In this document: positions 44,261 to 52,221 of the stretch, one piece after another | How the letters are laid out: each line of letters opens with the position of its first letter | How positions within the stretch are numbered: position 1 is the stretch's first letter | Source: Chloroflexota bacterium | GTDB lineage: Bacteria; Chloroflexota; Limnocylindria; Limnocylindrales; CSP1-4 | Reading direction: 5' to 3' | DNA: 64,000 nt | Assembly (NCBI GenBank): GCA_003141455.1 | Contig: PLMA01000042.1 | Span: 43,854-107,853, forward strand | Notes under the pieces: generated by a model | Seen by the model: the letters and a program-made list of their open reading frames with translations, nothing else | Database searches by the model: none | What the model was told of the DNA's origin: nothing | Translations under genes and position numbers: made by a program

Positions 44261-45088
44261 CTATCGAGAGCGGGACTCGCCGGACGATACGGGCGGCCGC
44301 GATCCGTCCGGCCAGTTGTTGAAGAGCTCGGTCAGCCACCTGCCGATCCGGCCCGGTCTGGGCTGCTCGGGGAAGTCGCCGACGAGCGCCTGGAGCGCCG
44401 AGTGTATCTGCGTGGTCAGCCGGTCGACCGCTTCGCTCGTCGGGCGCGAGGGCGTCTGGCTTCCAGTGGCGATGGGCAGGCCGATGCGGACGCGAACGAC
44501 CCGACGAAATCCCAGCCAGCTCGTGCCGTTCACGGCCATCGGAACCACCGGGACACCCGCGCGCAAAGCCAGATAGGCCGAACCGGCCCGCAACGGCAAG
44601 AGCGAACCTTCTCCGGCGTGGATTCGCCCCTCCCCCGCAATGGCCACGATTGCGCCGTCGCCGAGGAGCGCACGAGCCCTGGCCGTAGCGGCGACCAGGC
44701 CTCGGTTGCCGGGTCGGAACGGCACCGCCACTCCGGCCCATCGCATCAGGCGGTTCCGGGCGCCTCGCCTCATCTCCTCCTGCTCGGGACCGAAGAAGAA
44801 GATCCTCGGTCGGCCAGGCATCGCACCGAACACGAACAACGGATCGGACCAGTTCTGGTGGCTGAAGCACAGGACGAAAGGCCCCGCCGGCAGTCGGGTC
44901 AAGCCTTCCACTCGAAGCCTCGAGTAGACCTTTGCGGCGGCTGGTACGACCAGTCGAGCGGTCGCGTAGCGGCGGGCGGAGCGCGCCGGCGCCTGGATCT
45001 CCAGCGGATCTCGGGTGCCAGTGGCTACCGTGCCCCCCGAGCCCGTCGGGGCCCCCGCCCCCGTCTTGTCGAGCCGAGTTGCGGTCAT
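44261..45088 (-). CDS. 1-acyl-glycerol-3-phosphate acyltransferase-like (PlsC family)
   Basis: 275 aa. LCFSHQNWSDPLFVFG is the HX4D motif, RIFFFGPEQEEM a following block, AGEGRIHAGEGSLLPLRAGSAYLALRAGVPVVPMAVNG the EG-x-R/P-type and VP motifs. Transfers an acyl chain in phospholipid synthesis, or to another acceptor. ATG 45088 is preferred over an upstream ATG (45145) because a CATACT element lies exactly 6 nt before it, implying a leaderless mRNA. Confidence 0.85.
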   Translation of the reverse strand: MTATRLDKTGAGAPTGSGGTVATGTRDPLEIQAPARSARRYATARLVVPAAAKVYSRLRVEGLTRLPAGPFVLCFSHQNWSDPLFVFGAMPGRPRIFFFGPEQEEMRRGARNRLMRWAGVAVPFRPGNRGLVAATARARALLGDGAIVAIAGEGRIHAGEGSLLPLRAGSAYLALRAGVPVVPMAVNGTSWLGFRRVVRVRIGLPIATGSQTPSRPTSEAVDRLTTQIHSALQALVGDFPEQPRPGRIGRWLTELFNNWPDGSRPPVSSGESRSR

Positions 45089-45094
45089 GCTGCG

Positions 45095-45100
45095 AGTATG
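45095..45100 (-). promoter_or_regulatory. -10 element for leaderless plsC-like transcript
   Basis: CATACT on the minus strand, 6 nt before ATG 45088; no Shine-Dalgarno is present. Confidence 0.5.
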
Positions 45101-45213
45101 CCAAGCCGAGCGGCAGCCGTCCTGCCATTCGGCCCGGCAGCACATCGGTTAGGGGGCTGTGGAGCGTGGTGAGGACCGCCAAGGCAACAGCTTCGTTCCA
45201 CGCCTGTTGATCT

Positions 45214-45231
45214 GTTCTCATGTCTGAGTAC
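45214..45231. promoter_or_regulatory. Palindromic operator-like site 1
   Basis: GTTCTCATGTCTGAGTAC, imperfect inverted repeat, matching site 2 (45296-45313) at 16 of 18 positions and lying 82 bp upstream of it, between the PlsC-like and wHTH genes. Confidence 0.65.
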
Positions 45232-45295
45232 GATTGTCCGATGACCGAGGACTCCTTCCCGTTCCTCGACGAACCGCTCCACGCTGGATCGTTTC

Positions 45296-45313
45296 GTTCT
45301 CATGTTTGAGAAC
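45296..45313. promoter_or_regulatory. Palindromic operator-like site 2 over the wHTH-NTase start codon
   Basis: GTTCTCATGTTTGAGAAC: perfect 7-bp arms GTTCTCA/TGAGAAC around TGTT. It contains the ATG of the wHTH-nucleotidyltransferase gene (45302). Size and symmetry fit a dimeric winged-helix repressor, here probably the gene's own product. Confidence 0.7.
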
Positions 45314-46210
45314 AGCCAGATCGTGCATCTGGCGGTAGGTAGATCGATCGTTCGGCAGCGGATCCTGGCCTTGTTGCTGGCGGAGCCCGGACCTCGGCTA
45401 CATCTGCGGGATATCCAGCGACGTGCGAGCACGAGCCCCGGGACCGCCAGTCGCGAACTGGCAAAGCTCGTCGCGGCCGGCTTGATCGAGCGCGAAACCG
45501 AAGCGAACCAGGTCTACTTCCGCGGCTCGGCTTCGCCCTTCGCGACGATGCTCCGCTCGCTTCTAGTGAGCGCGGCCACGCCTCCGCTGGCCTCGGGAGG
45601 GTCGCAGGGAGACGCGACTGCGCCAACTCCCCCACCCCACGTCGCTGCGACGCCGGCGTCGATCCCGACCATAGCCACACAGGTGGACGCAGCCACGGTC
45701 CCGGCCGCGCAACAGGCCACATCCACGGCGTCGGCACCGGGCCTGCGACCGAATCAGGACGAAGGGACATTGGAGCCGGCGGCCGGGCCAATCACCGACG
45801 CGCCCGCTCCCGGTGCCATCGGACCTGGGGCCGATATGCCGCCGGCGAAGAGAGTCACCATCTCGGGCGGTGGCCGCCCTGGTGTGAAGGCAGATCCTCT
45901 GGGACTCGAGGCGGGAGCCGCCGTCGCCGCGCGGATGCGCGCGATCTACGGCGCACGCCTTCGGGGCGTCTTCCTGTATGGCCAACGGGCGGCAGGCGGA
46001 GCGCCGGAAGACTCGGATGTAGAGCTGCTGGTGGTACTGGATCGCATCGAACGCTACGGAGAGGAGCTTGATCGAACCGGCACGGTCTTCGCCTCGCTCT
46101 CCTTGGAGCTGGGGGTCGTCGTCAGCCGCGTCTTCGTCTCCGAGGCGGACTGGCGGGATCGGACCGACGGCGGGCTGCCCGGGGTCCAGGCCGAGGCGGT
46201 GCCGCTATAA
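45302..46210 (+). CDS. Winged-helix regulator fused to an MNT-type nucleotidyltransferase
   Basis: 302 aa. Residues 1-80 form a wHTH (QRILALLLAEPG...HLRDIQRRASTSPGTASRELAKLVAAGLIERE...VYFRGS). A Pro/Ala/Thr linker (about 92-182) leads to a minimal nucleotidyltransferase (about 200-302): LYGQRAAGGAPEDSDVELLVVLD. The active-site pattern is G227-Q228-x10-D239-x-E241, where the family has GS-x10-DxD, so catalysis may be altered. Followed directly by a HEPN protein, as in MNT/HEPN toxin-antitoxin modules. No clear Shine-Dalgarno; the ATG lies in a palindrome. Confidence 0.82.
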   Translation: MFENSQIVHLAVGRSIVRQRILALLLAEPGPRLHLRDIQRRASTSPGTASRELAKLVAAGLIERETEANQVYFRGSASPFATMLRSLLVSAATPPLASGGSQGDATAPTPPPHVAATPASIPTIATQVDAATVPAAQQATSTASAPGLRPNQDEGTLEPAAGPITDAPAPGAIGPGADMPPAKRVTISGGGRPGVKADPLGLEAGAAVAARMRAIYGARLRGVFLYGQRAAGGAPEDSDVELLVVLDRIERYGEELDRTGTVFASLSLELGVVVSRVFVSEADWRDRTDGGLPGVQAEAVPL

Positions 46211-46590
46211 CCTCCCGTTTCGCCCAGCTGATCGACGCGGCGGATCAAGCCATCGCCACGGCCCATCTCGAGCTCGAGGCCAACGATCTCGAGACGGCCG
46301 CCGACCAAGCGTGCGCGGCCATGCTTCGCCTGGCCAACGCATGCCTCGACCTGGACGGCCTCTCGCCCGGGCCCACCCGGGCGGTGTGCGTGGCCTACGG
46401 AGAGCGTTTCGGTCGGACGGCTCGCCTCTACTCGGCCTATCACCGCTGGCTGCTCGACGCGGTCGATCTCCGTAAGGCCTCGACCCGCGAGCTGACCGGT
46501 CCGATCGACCGTTCCGCCGCCGCGACGGCCGTGGAGCGGGCCGAGATCTTCCGCGATGCCGTCTTCCGCTTGGCACAGCGGAATGGCTGA
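46207..46590 (+). CDS. HEPN-domain protein with non-canonical start
   Basis: About 128 aa, HEPN (UPF0332-like) four-helix fold. Helix 1 (RFAQLIDAADQAIATAHLEL), then ADQACAAMLRLANACLD and YGERFGRTARLYSAYHRWLLDAVDLRKAS, match the family. In this frame no ATG/GTG/TTG occurs before ATG 46321, which would delete helix 1. The frame is open back through the NTase stop, so translation may start at ATA 46207 (ATAA overlaps that stop), at CTG 46228, or by -1 frameshift from the NTase gene. HEPN partners of MNT proteins are usually RNases; no RX4-6H motif is clear. Confidence 0.65.
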   Translation: MTSRFAQLIDAADQAIATAHLELEANDLETAADQACAAMLRLANACLDLDGLSPGPTRAVCVAYGERFGRTARLYSAYHRWLLDAVDLRKASTRELTGPIDRSAAATAVERAEIFRDAVFRLAQRNG

Positions 46591-46600
46591 GGGCGATCTG

Positions 46601-47185
46601 ATGAGGCCAGATGGGCGACTCCGCTGCTGGTGGCCGGACGGGCTCGCGGCCGCCGACCCTTTGATGGTCGCCTACCACGACGACGAGTGGGGCGTGCCGG
46701 TGTCCGACGACCGCGCCCTGTTCGAGCTCCTGGCGCTGGAGAGCTTCCAGGCGGGGCTCTCGTGGGCAACCATCCTGCGCAAGCGCGAGGCCTTTCGGCA
46801 TGCGTTCGCCGGATTCGCTCCGAGGACGGTCGCCGCATTCGACGGGGCCGACCGCGAGCGCCTCCTGGCCGACGCGGGCATCGTGCGAAACCGAGCCAAG
46901 ATCGATGCCACCATCAAGAACGCCGGGTTCTTCCTGGACGCGGCCACCGAACACGGATCGTTCGCGAGCTACCTCGCGACGCTCCTCCCTCGCCCGGCGC
47001 CGGTTCTCACGTCCGCTCATACCTGGGCCGACGTGCCGGCCACCACGCCCGAGTCGGACGCCCTGTCGGCCGACCTGCGCAGGCGCGGTTTCCGCTTCGT
47101 CGGATCGACGATCGTCTACGCCTTCATGCAGAGCGTCGGACTGGTCGACGATCATCTGCCGGGCTGCTTCCGGTATCGGGGCTGA
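46601..47185 (+). CDS. tag: DNA-3-methyladenine glycosylase I
   Basis: 194 aa. RCWWPDG with the first zinc Cys, YHDDEWGVPVSDDRALFELLALESFQAGLSWATILRKREAFRHAF (catalytic Glu and base-pocket Trp), NRAKIDATIKNA, and the C-terminal FMQSVGLVDDHLPGCFRY with the zinc His and Cys. Excises 3-methyladenine from alkylated DNA. ATG 46601 with GAGGG is preferred to ATG 46583, which overlaps the HEPN gene and has no ribosome binding site. Confidence 0.94.
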   Translation: MRPDGRLRCWWPDGLAAADPLMVAYHDDEWGVPVSDDRALFELLALESFQAGLSWATILRKREAFRHAFAGFAPRTVAAFDGADRERLLADAGIVRNRAKIDATIKNAGFFLDAATEHGSFASYLATLLPRPAPVLTSAHTWADVPATTPESDALSADLRRRGFRFVGSTIVYAFMQSVGLVDDHLPGCFRYRG

Positions 47186-47234
47186 GCGCGCCCGTTCGCA
47201 CGGGACAATGACGCTCGTTCAGGCTTCTTTCCGG

Positions 47235-47240
47235 TACGAT
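47235..47240 (+). promoter_or_regulatory. -10 element for a leaderless transcript
   Basis: TACGAT, then 6 nt, then ATG 47247. No Shine-Dalgarno precedes this ATG. Confidence 0.5.
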
Positions 47241-47246
47241 CCGGCA

Positions 47247-47798
47247 ATGCCGCTACCGGAGCCTCCCGCCGCCGACAAGCTCACACCCGCCGAGGAGCAG
47301 GCCCTCGCCGAGTACGACGATTGGCGCTGGCACGTGGAGGGCAACTTCCCGAAGGATCAGCCGCCCGAGCAGGGGTACGTCCACATCGGCGTCTTCGTGA
47401 CCTGGCTGCTCGACTTCGGCTTCGTGGACTCGGATTGGGTCGCCCGGGCCGGGGCCGAGCAAGCGGTCACCGCCGTGGCCGAGCGTCGAGGAACGCCGGG
47501 GTCTCTGCGCGACGTGACCGGGGGTCGACTGGTCAGCGAAATGCTCACGTCCGAAGGCCGGGCGTTCACCGGTGCCTACTACGCTCCGGAGTACGGGTAC
47601 GCCCGCGACTGGCGAAAGGTCTTTGGGAGGCGGGCGGATCGATACGACGTCCCCGACGCCTGGGAGACGTACGATCGGATCGCGCCCCTGCTGGACAGGC
47701 GCCACGAAGCCTGGATCGCGGCCGGCAAGCCGGAACTCATGCCGCTGTCGGGGCTGCCGGGCGTGCTGCTTCGGCTCTTCCGTCCCAAGGGCCGCTGA
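47247..47798 (+). CDS. Conserved hypothetical protein (DUF7832-like)
   Basis: 183 aa. YDDWRWHVEGNFPKD, GYVHIGVFVTWLLDFGFVDSDWV, SEMLTSEGRAFTGAYY and YARDWRKVFG resemble a family I recall as DUF7832, function unknown. No membrane segment. ATG 47247 is chosen over ATG 47208 because of the -10-like TACGAT 6 nt before it. Follows tag by 61 nt. Confidence 0.7.
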   Translation: MPLPEPPAADKLTPAEEQALAEYDDWRWHVEGNFPKDQPPEQGYVHIGVFVTWLLDFGFVDSDWVARAGAEQAVTAVAERRGTPGSLRDVTGGRLVSEMLTSEGRAFTGAYYAPEYGYARDWRKVFGRRADRYDVPDAWETYDRIAPLLDRRHEAWIAAGKPELMPLSGLPGVLLRLFRPKGR

Positions 47799-47933
47799 AG
47801 GGCGCGCCGAGACCGCGTTGGCGCTCGATGGGGAGTGGCGGCGACGCCCTCAGTCAGCCTGCGCCGCCGCGTAGGCGGCAGCATTGCACAGTTCGGTGAG
47901 CCGTGCCTGCGCCGCCCGCCGGGCTTTCCGCAG

Positions 47934-48188
47934 TTAGGGCGCCAGCAGCTTGGCCTTGGCTGCCGCGAACTCTTCATCGGTCAGTGCACCGCTGGCGTGG
48001 AGGCCGGCCAGCTCCTGCAGTCTGGCGGTCAGCTGCGACGATTCAGACCCTCCCGCGGAACCCGGCTGAGCCGGCACGCCCGACTCGGATGGACGCTTGC
48101 TGGCTCGGCCGGCCGCGAAACCGAGCCCGCCAAGCAGAGCCGCTGCGAGCAACCGCGGCCGTCGGAAACCGAAACGACGTCTGAACAT
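47934..48188 (-). CDS. SHOCT-domain protein with basic N-terminus
   Basis: 84 aa. Arg-rich start (FRRRFGFRRPR), a short hydrophobic stretch (LLAAALLGGLGFAAG) that may insert in the membrane, then the SHOCT segment LQELAGLHASGALTDEEFAAAKAKLL. AAGGAGG lies 4 nt before ATG 48188. SHOCT domains mediate oligomerisation; no enzymatic role is known. Confidence 0.8.
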   Translation of the reverse strand: MFRRRFGFRRPRLLAAALLGGLGFAAGRASKRPSESGVPAQPGSAGGSESSQLTARLQELAGLHASGALTDEEFAAAKAKLLAP

Positions 48189-48245
48189 TTCGCCTCCTTC
48201 CGCCTTCAGGCGGTGCGCCGAGCCGTCACCGAGAGCGCGAATCCC

Positions 48246-48251
48246 GATAAT
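48246..48251 (+). promoter_or_regulatory. -10 element for leaderless apbE transcript
   Basis: GATAAT, then 6 nt, then the apbE ATG 48258; no Shine-Dalgarno present. Confidence 0.5.
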
Positions 48252-48257
48252 GCTGCC

Positions 48258-49100
48258 ATGCCCGAGCCTATTCCGGATCGCCCACTTCTGCCGACGGCGA
48301 TCGGCCTGGCCACGACTCCCCTGCCCGGCATGCGCCGGGTCGAGCAGATCATGGGCACGGCCATCAGCCTGGACGTCCGGGATGCGGACGTGACGCCCAG
48401 CGCCCTGGACGACGCGTTCGAGTATCTGCGCCTGGTCGACGACCGGTTCAGCACGTACAAGCCCGAAAGTGAAGTCAGCCGCCTGGGCCGAGGGGAGATT
48501 CAGGAGAGCGAATGCAGCCCGGAGCTGCGCGAAGTCCTGGAACTGTGCGAGCAGGTGCGTCGCGACACCGAAGGTTACTTCGACATTCGAGCTCACCGGG
48601 CCGACGGCGGCATGGACCCATCGGGCCTCGTCAAGGGCTGGTCGCTCGAGAAGGCCGGCCGGATACTTGAAGCGGCCGGGGCTCTCAACTACTGCATCAA
48701 CGGCGGCGGTGACATAGTCGCTCGGGGCGAAGCGGCGCCGGGGCAGGCGTGGCGGATAGGGATACGGCATCCGATGATCGCGGACCGGCTGGCGGCGGTG
48801 CTGGCAGTTCGCGACGGTTCCATCGCCACTTCCGGGGCATACGAACGAGGCGAGCACGTCCGCGACCCATTCACGAAACTGGCCCCCTCCGGCGTGCTGA
48901 GCATCACGGTTGTGGGGCCCAGCCTCACGTTCGCCGACGCCTACGCCACGGCCGCCCTCGCCATGGGCCCCACTGGGCTCGCCTGGGTCGCCGGCCGGCC
49001 CGGCTACGAAGGCTGCGTCGTGACCGCGGACGCCGACGGCTCGAACGCTCGCCTGGCCTGGACGCCGGGATTCGACGGCTGGTTCGCCGAGCGTGGCTGA
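48258..49100 (+). CDS. apbE: FAD:protein FMN transferase (ApbE family)
   Basis: 280 aa. MGTAISLDVRD, LRLVDDRFSTYKPESEVSRLGRGE, MDPSGLVKGWSLEKAG (in place of the usual DLGGIAKG-type segment), NYCINGGGDIVARG and SIATSGAYERG...DPFT match ApbE, which links FMN to Thr of target flavoproteins. No lipobox or signal peptide, so it acts in the cytoplasm or on cytoplasmic domains. Convergent with the split-barrel/UbiA gene. Confidence 0.88.
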   Translation: MPEPIPDRPLLPTAIGLATTPLPGMRRVEQIMGTAISLDVRDADVTPSALDDAFEYLRLVDDRFSTYKPESEVSRLGRGEIQESECSPELREVLELCEQVRRDTEGYFDIRAHRADGGMDPSGLVKGWSLEKAGRILEAAGALNYCINGGGDIVARGEAAPGQAWRIGIRHPMIADRLAAVLAVRDGSIATSGAYERGEHVRDPFTKLAPSGVLSITVVGPSLTFADAYATAALAMGPTGLAWVAGRPGYEGCVVTADADGSNARLAWTPGFDGWFAERG

Positions 49101-49154
49101 GAAGGCTTCGTCGCGGCCGTTCGGCCCGATGAGACGGCCGGGCCCGATTGCGCG

Positions 49155-50810
49155 CTACCAGAGGAACGGCTTGCGCCCGAGCAGAGTCTGATCGGCGATC
49201 GTGGCGAGGTAGCCCGCCAGCAGCAGAAGGCTGACGGTCATGTGGAGCTGGATGTTGGCGGCCATCGTGGCCATCAGCGCGTATGGATTGTCGTAGAAGC
49301 TGACTAGACCGCGGTGGATCCGGATTGCCAGGGGGATCGCCAGAAGGGTCACCAAGGCGGGTATCGGCAGGATCCCGACGGCCACGCCGCCCGCCACAAC
49401 GAGGAAGTTGGCGGCAGCGGCCACGTCGAAGCCCCGAATCACGGCCTGCTTGGACCAGCGAACCGGCAGCGTCCTCTTGCCGACCTTCGCGTCGCCGAGC
49501 CGGTCGGGGATCTCGTTGACGTACAGGATCATGGCAACCAGCAGCGCCACGGGGATCGAGACCACGAAGGCCTCGAGGGTGAAGGTGCCCCGCGATTGGA
49601 CGGTGAAAGCCCCAAGGAGCATCACCGGCCCAAAGCCGATGGCCGTGGCGATCTCCCCCACTCCGCGATACACGAGCTTTACCGGCGGCATCGTGTAGGC
49701 AAGGCTGATGAACACGCCGAGGGCATAGATGGCCACCAGGGCGGGCGAGCCTCGCATGACGAGCAGGACGAGCCCCAACGTAGCCGCGATCGCGTAGCAG
49801 CCGGCCGCCAGCAGGGACATCTCACGGATCGAGACCAACGCGTTCTGCAGGACTCGCGAACCGCCGCTGAACTTGGTGGGCGTGGTGTTGGCATCGTCGG
49901 CGCCCTGGAGCGTGTCGAAGACGTCGTTAGCCACGTTCAGGCCGAGGTGGACCGCACTGGCCGCCACGAGGGTGATCAACGCCGTCACGATGTCGAAGAA
50001 GCCGGCTCGCGCGGCGACGGCGAACCCGAGGAGGACCGGAGCGAAGGTGGCGCTCAAGAATGGGGCGCGGGTCGCGCGGAAGAGCAGCAGCGCCGGTGAC
50101 AGGCGCGGGCGAACCGGCACGCCTCGGGCCGCGGACAGCGCCTCGAAGTACCGCCGGGCCTTCGGCAGGCTGCGCTCGTAGGCCGCCGGCAGGGGCAGGT
50201 CGCGCTCATCCCAGGCCCAGGCCCGTCCTGCGGTCACAACGAAGCGCCCGCGCGGCCGGGCCACCGCCGCTCCCCAGACCGTTACGTGGCTGCGCTCGTC
50301 GAACCCGCCCCCTGGCAGCGCCCGGATGTGGCTGCCGGTCAGCGCGACGGGTACCCCAGACGGAAGCTTGAAGCCGGGCGGCTCGCTGAACCGGACGATC
50401 CCCTGGCCCGGCTTGACCTCGATCTCCACGTCGACGTTGACGGGGTAGCCGTCTTCCGCGATCCAGCTGAGGACGGCGCGCTCGAACGCGGCCAGCTTGG
50501 CCAGGCTCTCCGCCATGTTCGGCGGGGGGCCCGGGGCATCCTCGGGCTCTCCGGATTCGCCGGGCGCACCGGCCTCGAGGGAGGCGGCGGCGGTTGCGGC
50601 CTCGGCGGGGGCAGCATCTGCGCCAGGGTCACCGGGGTCACCCCCGGCGGTCCCCGCCGCGGCAGGAGCCGGCGCGGTCGGTCCAGGCTGGGCCGGCTCC
50701 TTCGGGGCCGTCGGCTCTTCCGGCACCGTCGGCTCGGTCGGTTCGGGCGCGGTCGACTCCCCCCCCACGCGAGCCTGGCCGAACTTCGGAAGTCGGAGGG
50801 TCGGGCTCAT
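49155..50810 (-). CDS. Fusion: FMN-type split-barrel domain plus UbiA/MenA prenyltransferase
   Basis: 551 aa. A Pro/Glu/Ala-rich leader (about 15-95) precedes a PNPOx-like split barrel (about 105-235: ERAVLSWIAEDGYPVNVDVEIEV...VALTGSHIRALPGG...GRFVVTAG), then about eight or nine membrane segments of the UbiA family (about 265-551) with NVANDVFDTLQGADD as the first Asp-rich motif and NEIPDRLGDAKVGKRTLPVRW as the second. The second half resembles MenA (menaquinone synthesis). ATG 50810 overlaps the next upstream stop (ATGA). Confidence 0.85.
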   Translation of the reverse strand: MSPTLRLPKFGQARVGGESTAPEPTEPTVPEEPTAPKEPAQPGPTAPAPAAAGTAGGDPGDPGADAAPAEAATAAASLEAGAPGESGEPEDAPGPPPNMAESLAKLAAFERAVLSWIAEDGYPVNVDVEIEVKPGQGIVRFSEPPGFKLPSGVPVALTGSHIRALPGGGFDERSHVTVWGAAVARPRGRFVVTAGRAWAWDERDLPLPAAYERSLPKARRYFEALSAARGVPVRPRLSPALLLFRATRAPFLSATFAPVLLGFAVAARAGFFDIVTALITLVAASAVHLGLNVANDVFDTLQGADDANTTPTKFSGGSRVLQNALVSIREMSLLAAGCYAIAATLGLVLLVMRGSPALVAIYALGVFISLAYTMPPVKLVYRGVGEIATAIGFGPVMLLGAFTVQSRGTFTLEAFVVSIPVALLVAMILYVNEIPDRLGDAKVGKRTLPVRWSKQAVIRGFDVAAAANFLVVAGGVAVGILPIPALVTLLAIPLAIRIHRGLVSFYDNPYALMATMAANIQLHMTVSLLLLAGYLATIADQTLLGRKPFLW

Positions 50811-51289
50811 CGGGCCACCTCGGCCGCGATCGTCACCTGCGGCGCCCGATCCGTTCGGCCGTCGGGCCAGAACCACGTCCGCCTCGGAGTCAGCTCGATC
50901 AGCACCCGCTCGAAGATCAACGGGAATCCCAGCCGCGACTTCAGCAGGCCGACGACGGACGGATCCTTGCGCTTCCAGTTGTCCAACAACCGTTCCCAGC
51001 CGGCATGGAGGTCGTCCTCGGCAACCTTGGCGTCACACTGGATCGTCACCCTGCCGACATACGTCCCGATCGCATCTGGATTGGTGACTGAGAAGCTGAC
51101 CCGCGGGTTGGCCTTGATGTGGGCCACTTTGGCGCTGTCCAGAGCGCTGGAAGTCATGAAGATGCGCTCGCCCCACAGGAGCGGAATCATCGGGTACGTG
51201 ATCGGCCGGTCATCGGCGCCGATGACCGTCAGCTCGCCAACAAGGGCGGCATCTATCAGACGGGCAACCGGGTACGGGAACGCGGGCAA
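50807..51289 (-). CDS. PNPOx-like FMN-binding split-barrel protein
   Basis: 160 aa, pyridoxamine 5'-phosphate oxidase superfamily: VGELTVIGADDRPITYPMIPLLWGERIFMTSSALDSAKVAHIKANPRVSFSVTNPD, then RVTIQCDAKVAEDD. Could bind FMN, F420 or heme; reaction unknown. TTG 51289 has GGAGG 6 nt upstream. A TACAAT (minus strand, about 51339-51344) may be its -10. It overlaps the fused split-barrel/UbiA gene by 4 nt, so the two are coupled. Confidence 0.82.
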   Translation of the reverse strand: MPAFPYPVARLIDAALVGELTVIGADDRPITYPMIPLLWGERIFMTSSALDSAKVAHIKANPRVSFSVTNPDAIGTYVGRVTIQCDAKVAEDDLHAGWERLLDNWKRKDPSVVGLLKSRLGFPLIFERVLIELTPRRTWFWPDGRTDRAPQVTIAAEVAR

Positions 51290-51402
51290 TTCGAACCTCC
51301 GAGCGCGGGACGCCTACGCATGACTCCCGGAATTGTAGGGACTCCACGCCCGCTCTCGCCGGAGAGCGGGCGCTGGACTGGCACGCGCCGCCAGGGCTGT
51401 TC

Positions 51403-52125
51403 TCAGCGCTGGCGGTCGCGGTCCGGTGAGCCGCCGAAGAATCGGATCGAGGCGGCGCCGGCCTCCTGCTGCTCCGGCGTGATCAGGTGGCGCCGGTCAT
51501 GGGTGCTGTTGTGAGCGTAGTCGGCGAGGGTCTTCTGAAGAGCCTCGAGACGCCGCAGCTGGGCCGAAACGATGATCGACCAGCGTTGCTGGGATTCCTT
51601 GGGGCCGGCGGCGGCGAGGGCCCACAGGGAGCACAGGTCGTCCAGGCAGATCTCGGCCGAGCCCAGGGCGGCGGACCAGGCGGTATCGGCCGACAGCTCG
51701 AGCAATCGCCGGGCGGTGGTCCGCGAAGACTCGGCGATTCGGGCGCAGACGGGACATCGTGAATCGGCTAGCTCGGCCAGCCCACGGGCCTGGGCGGCGG
51801 CGTCGTTGCCGGCGAGCTTCTTGAACGTGGCCAGTCGGCGGCGCAGGACGGCGTCGAGTAGGACTGCCGTGGCCAGCTGGCTGCTCGTCTGCTGCAGCTC
51901 CATCCGCGACAGGCCCACGCTGTGCGACTGGCAGAAGCCGAGGCCCCGGTCCATCTGGTCCCGCAGCCCGCGATCGGTGGCGCCTTCCCGGGCTAGGCCG
52001 CGCAGAGCCGCGTAGCTCGCTTCCTGGCGGGCGTCGCAGACCGGGCAGCGGCCGCGCTCCAGGGCTTCGGCCAGGCGGATTTCCTCGAAGTCCCGCGCCG
52101 GCAGTTTCCCCGGTAGGCCGGTCAT
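51403..52125 (-). CDS. Cys-pair protein (DUF6062-like)
   Basis: 240 aa with two CPxC knuckles (GRCPVCDARQEAS near residue 26 and SRCPVCARIAES near residue 124) and GFCQSHSVGLSR between them, a likely zinc-binding arrangement. Mostly helical, no membrane segment. I recall this pattern as DUF6062; function unknown. It follows the ABC-2 exporter genes by 96 nt. Confidence 0.7.
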   Translation of the reverse strand: MTGLPGKLPARDFEEIRLAEALERGRCPVCDARQEASYAALRGLAREGATDRGLRDQMDRGLGFCQSHSVGLSRMELQQTSSQLATAVLLDAVLRRRLATFKKLAGNDAAAQARGLAELADSRCPVCARIAESSRTTARRLLELSADTAWSAALGSAEICLDDLCSLWALAAAGPKESQQRWSIIVSAQLRRLEALQKTLADYAHNSTHDRRHLITPEQQEAGAASIRFFGGSPDRDRQR

Positions 52126-52221
52126 GCCCGCGCCCGATTGACGATTGGCGTTGTCATGTTCGACAGCCTAACGTGCGGGCGACCCCTAGGTGCGCCTCTC
52201 TCGTCCAGCTCCGATGACCCG

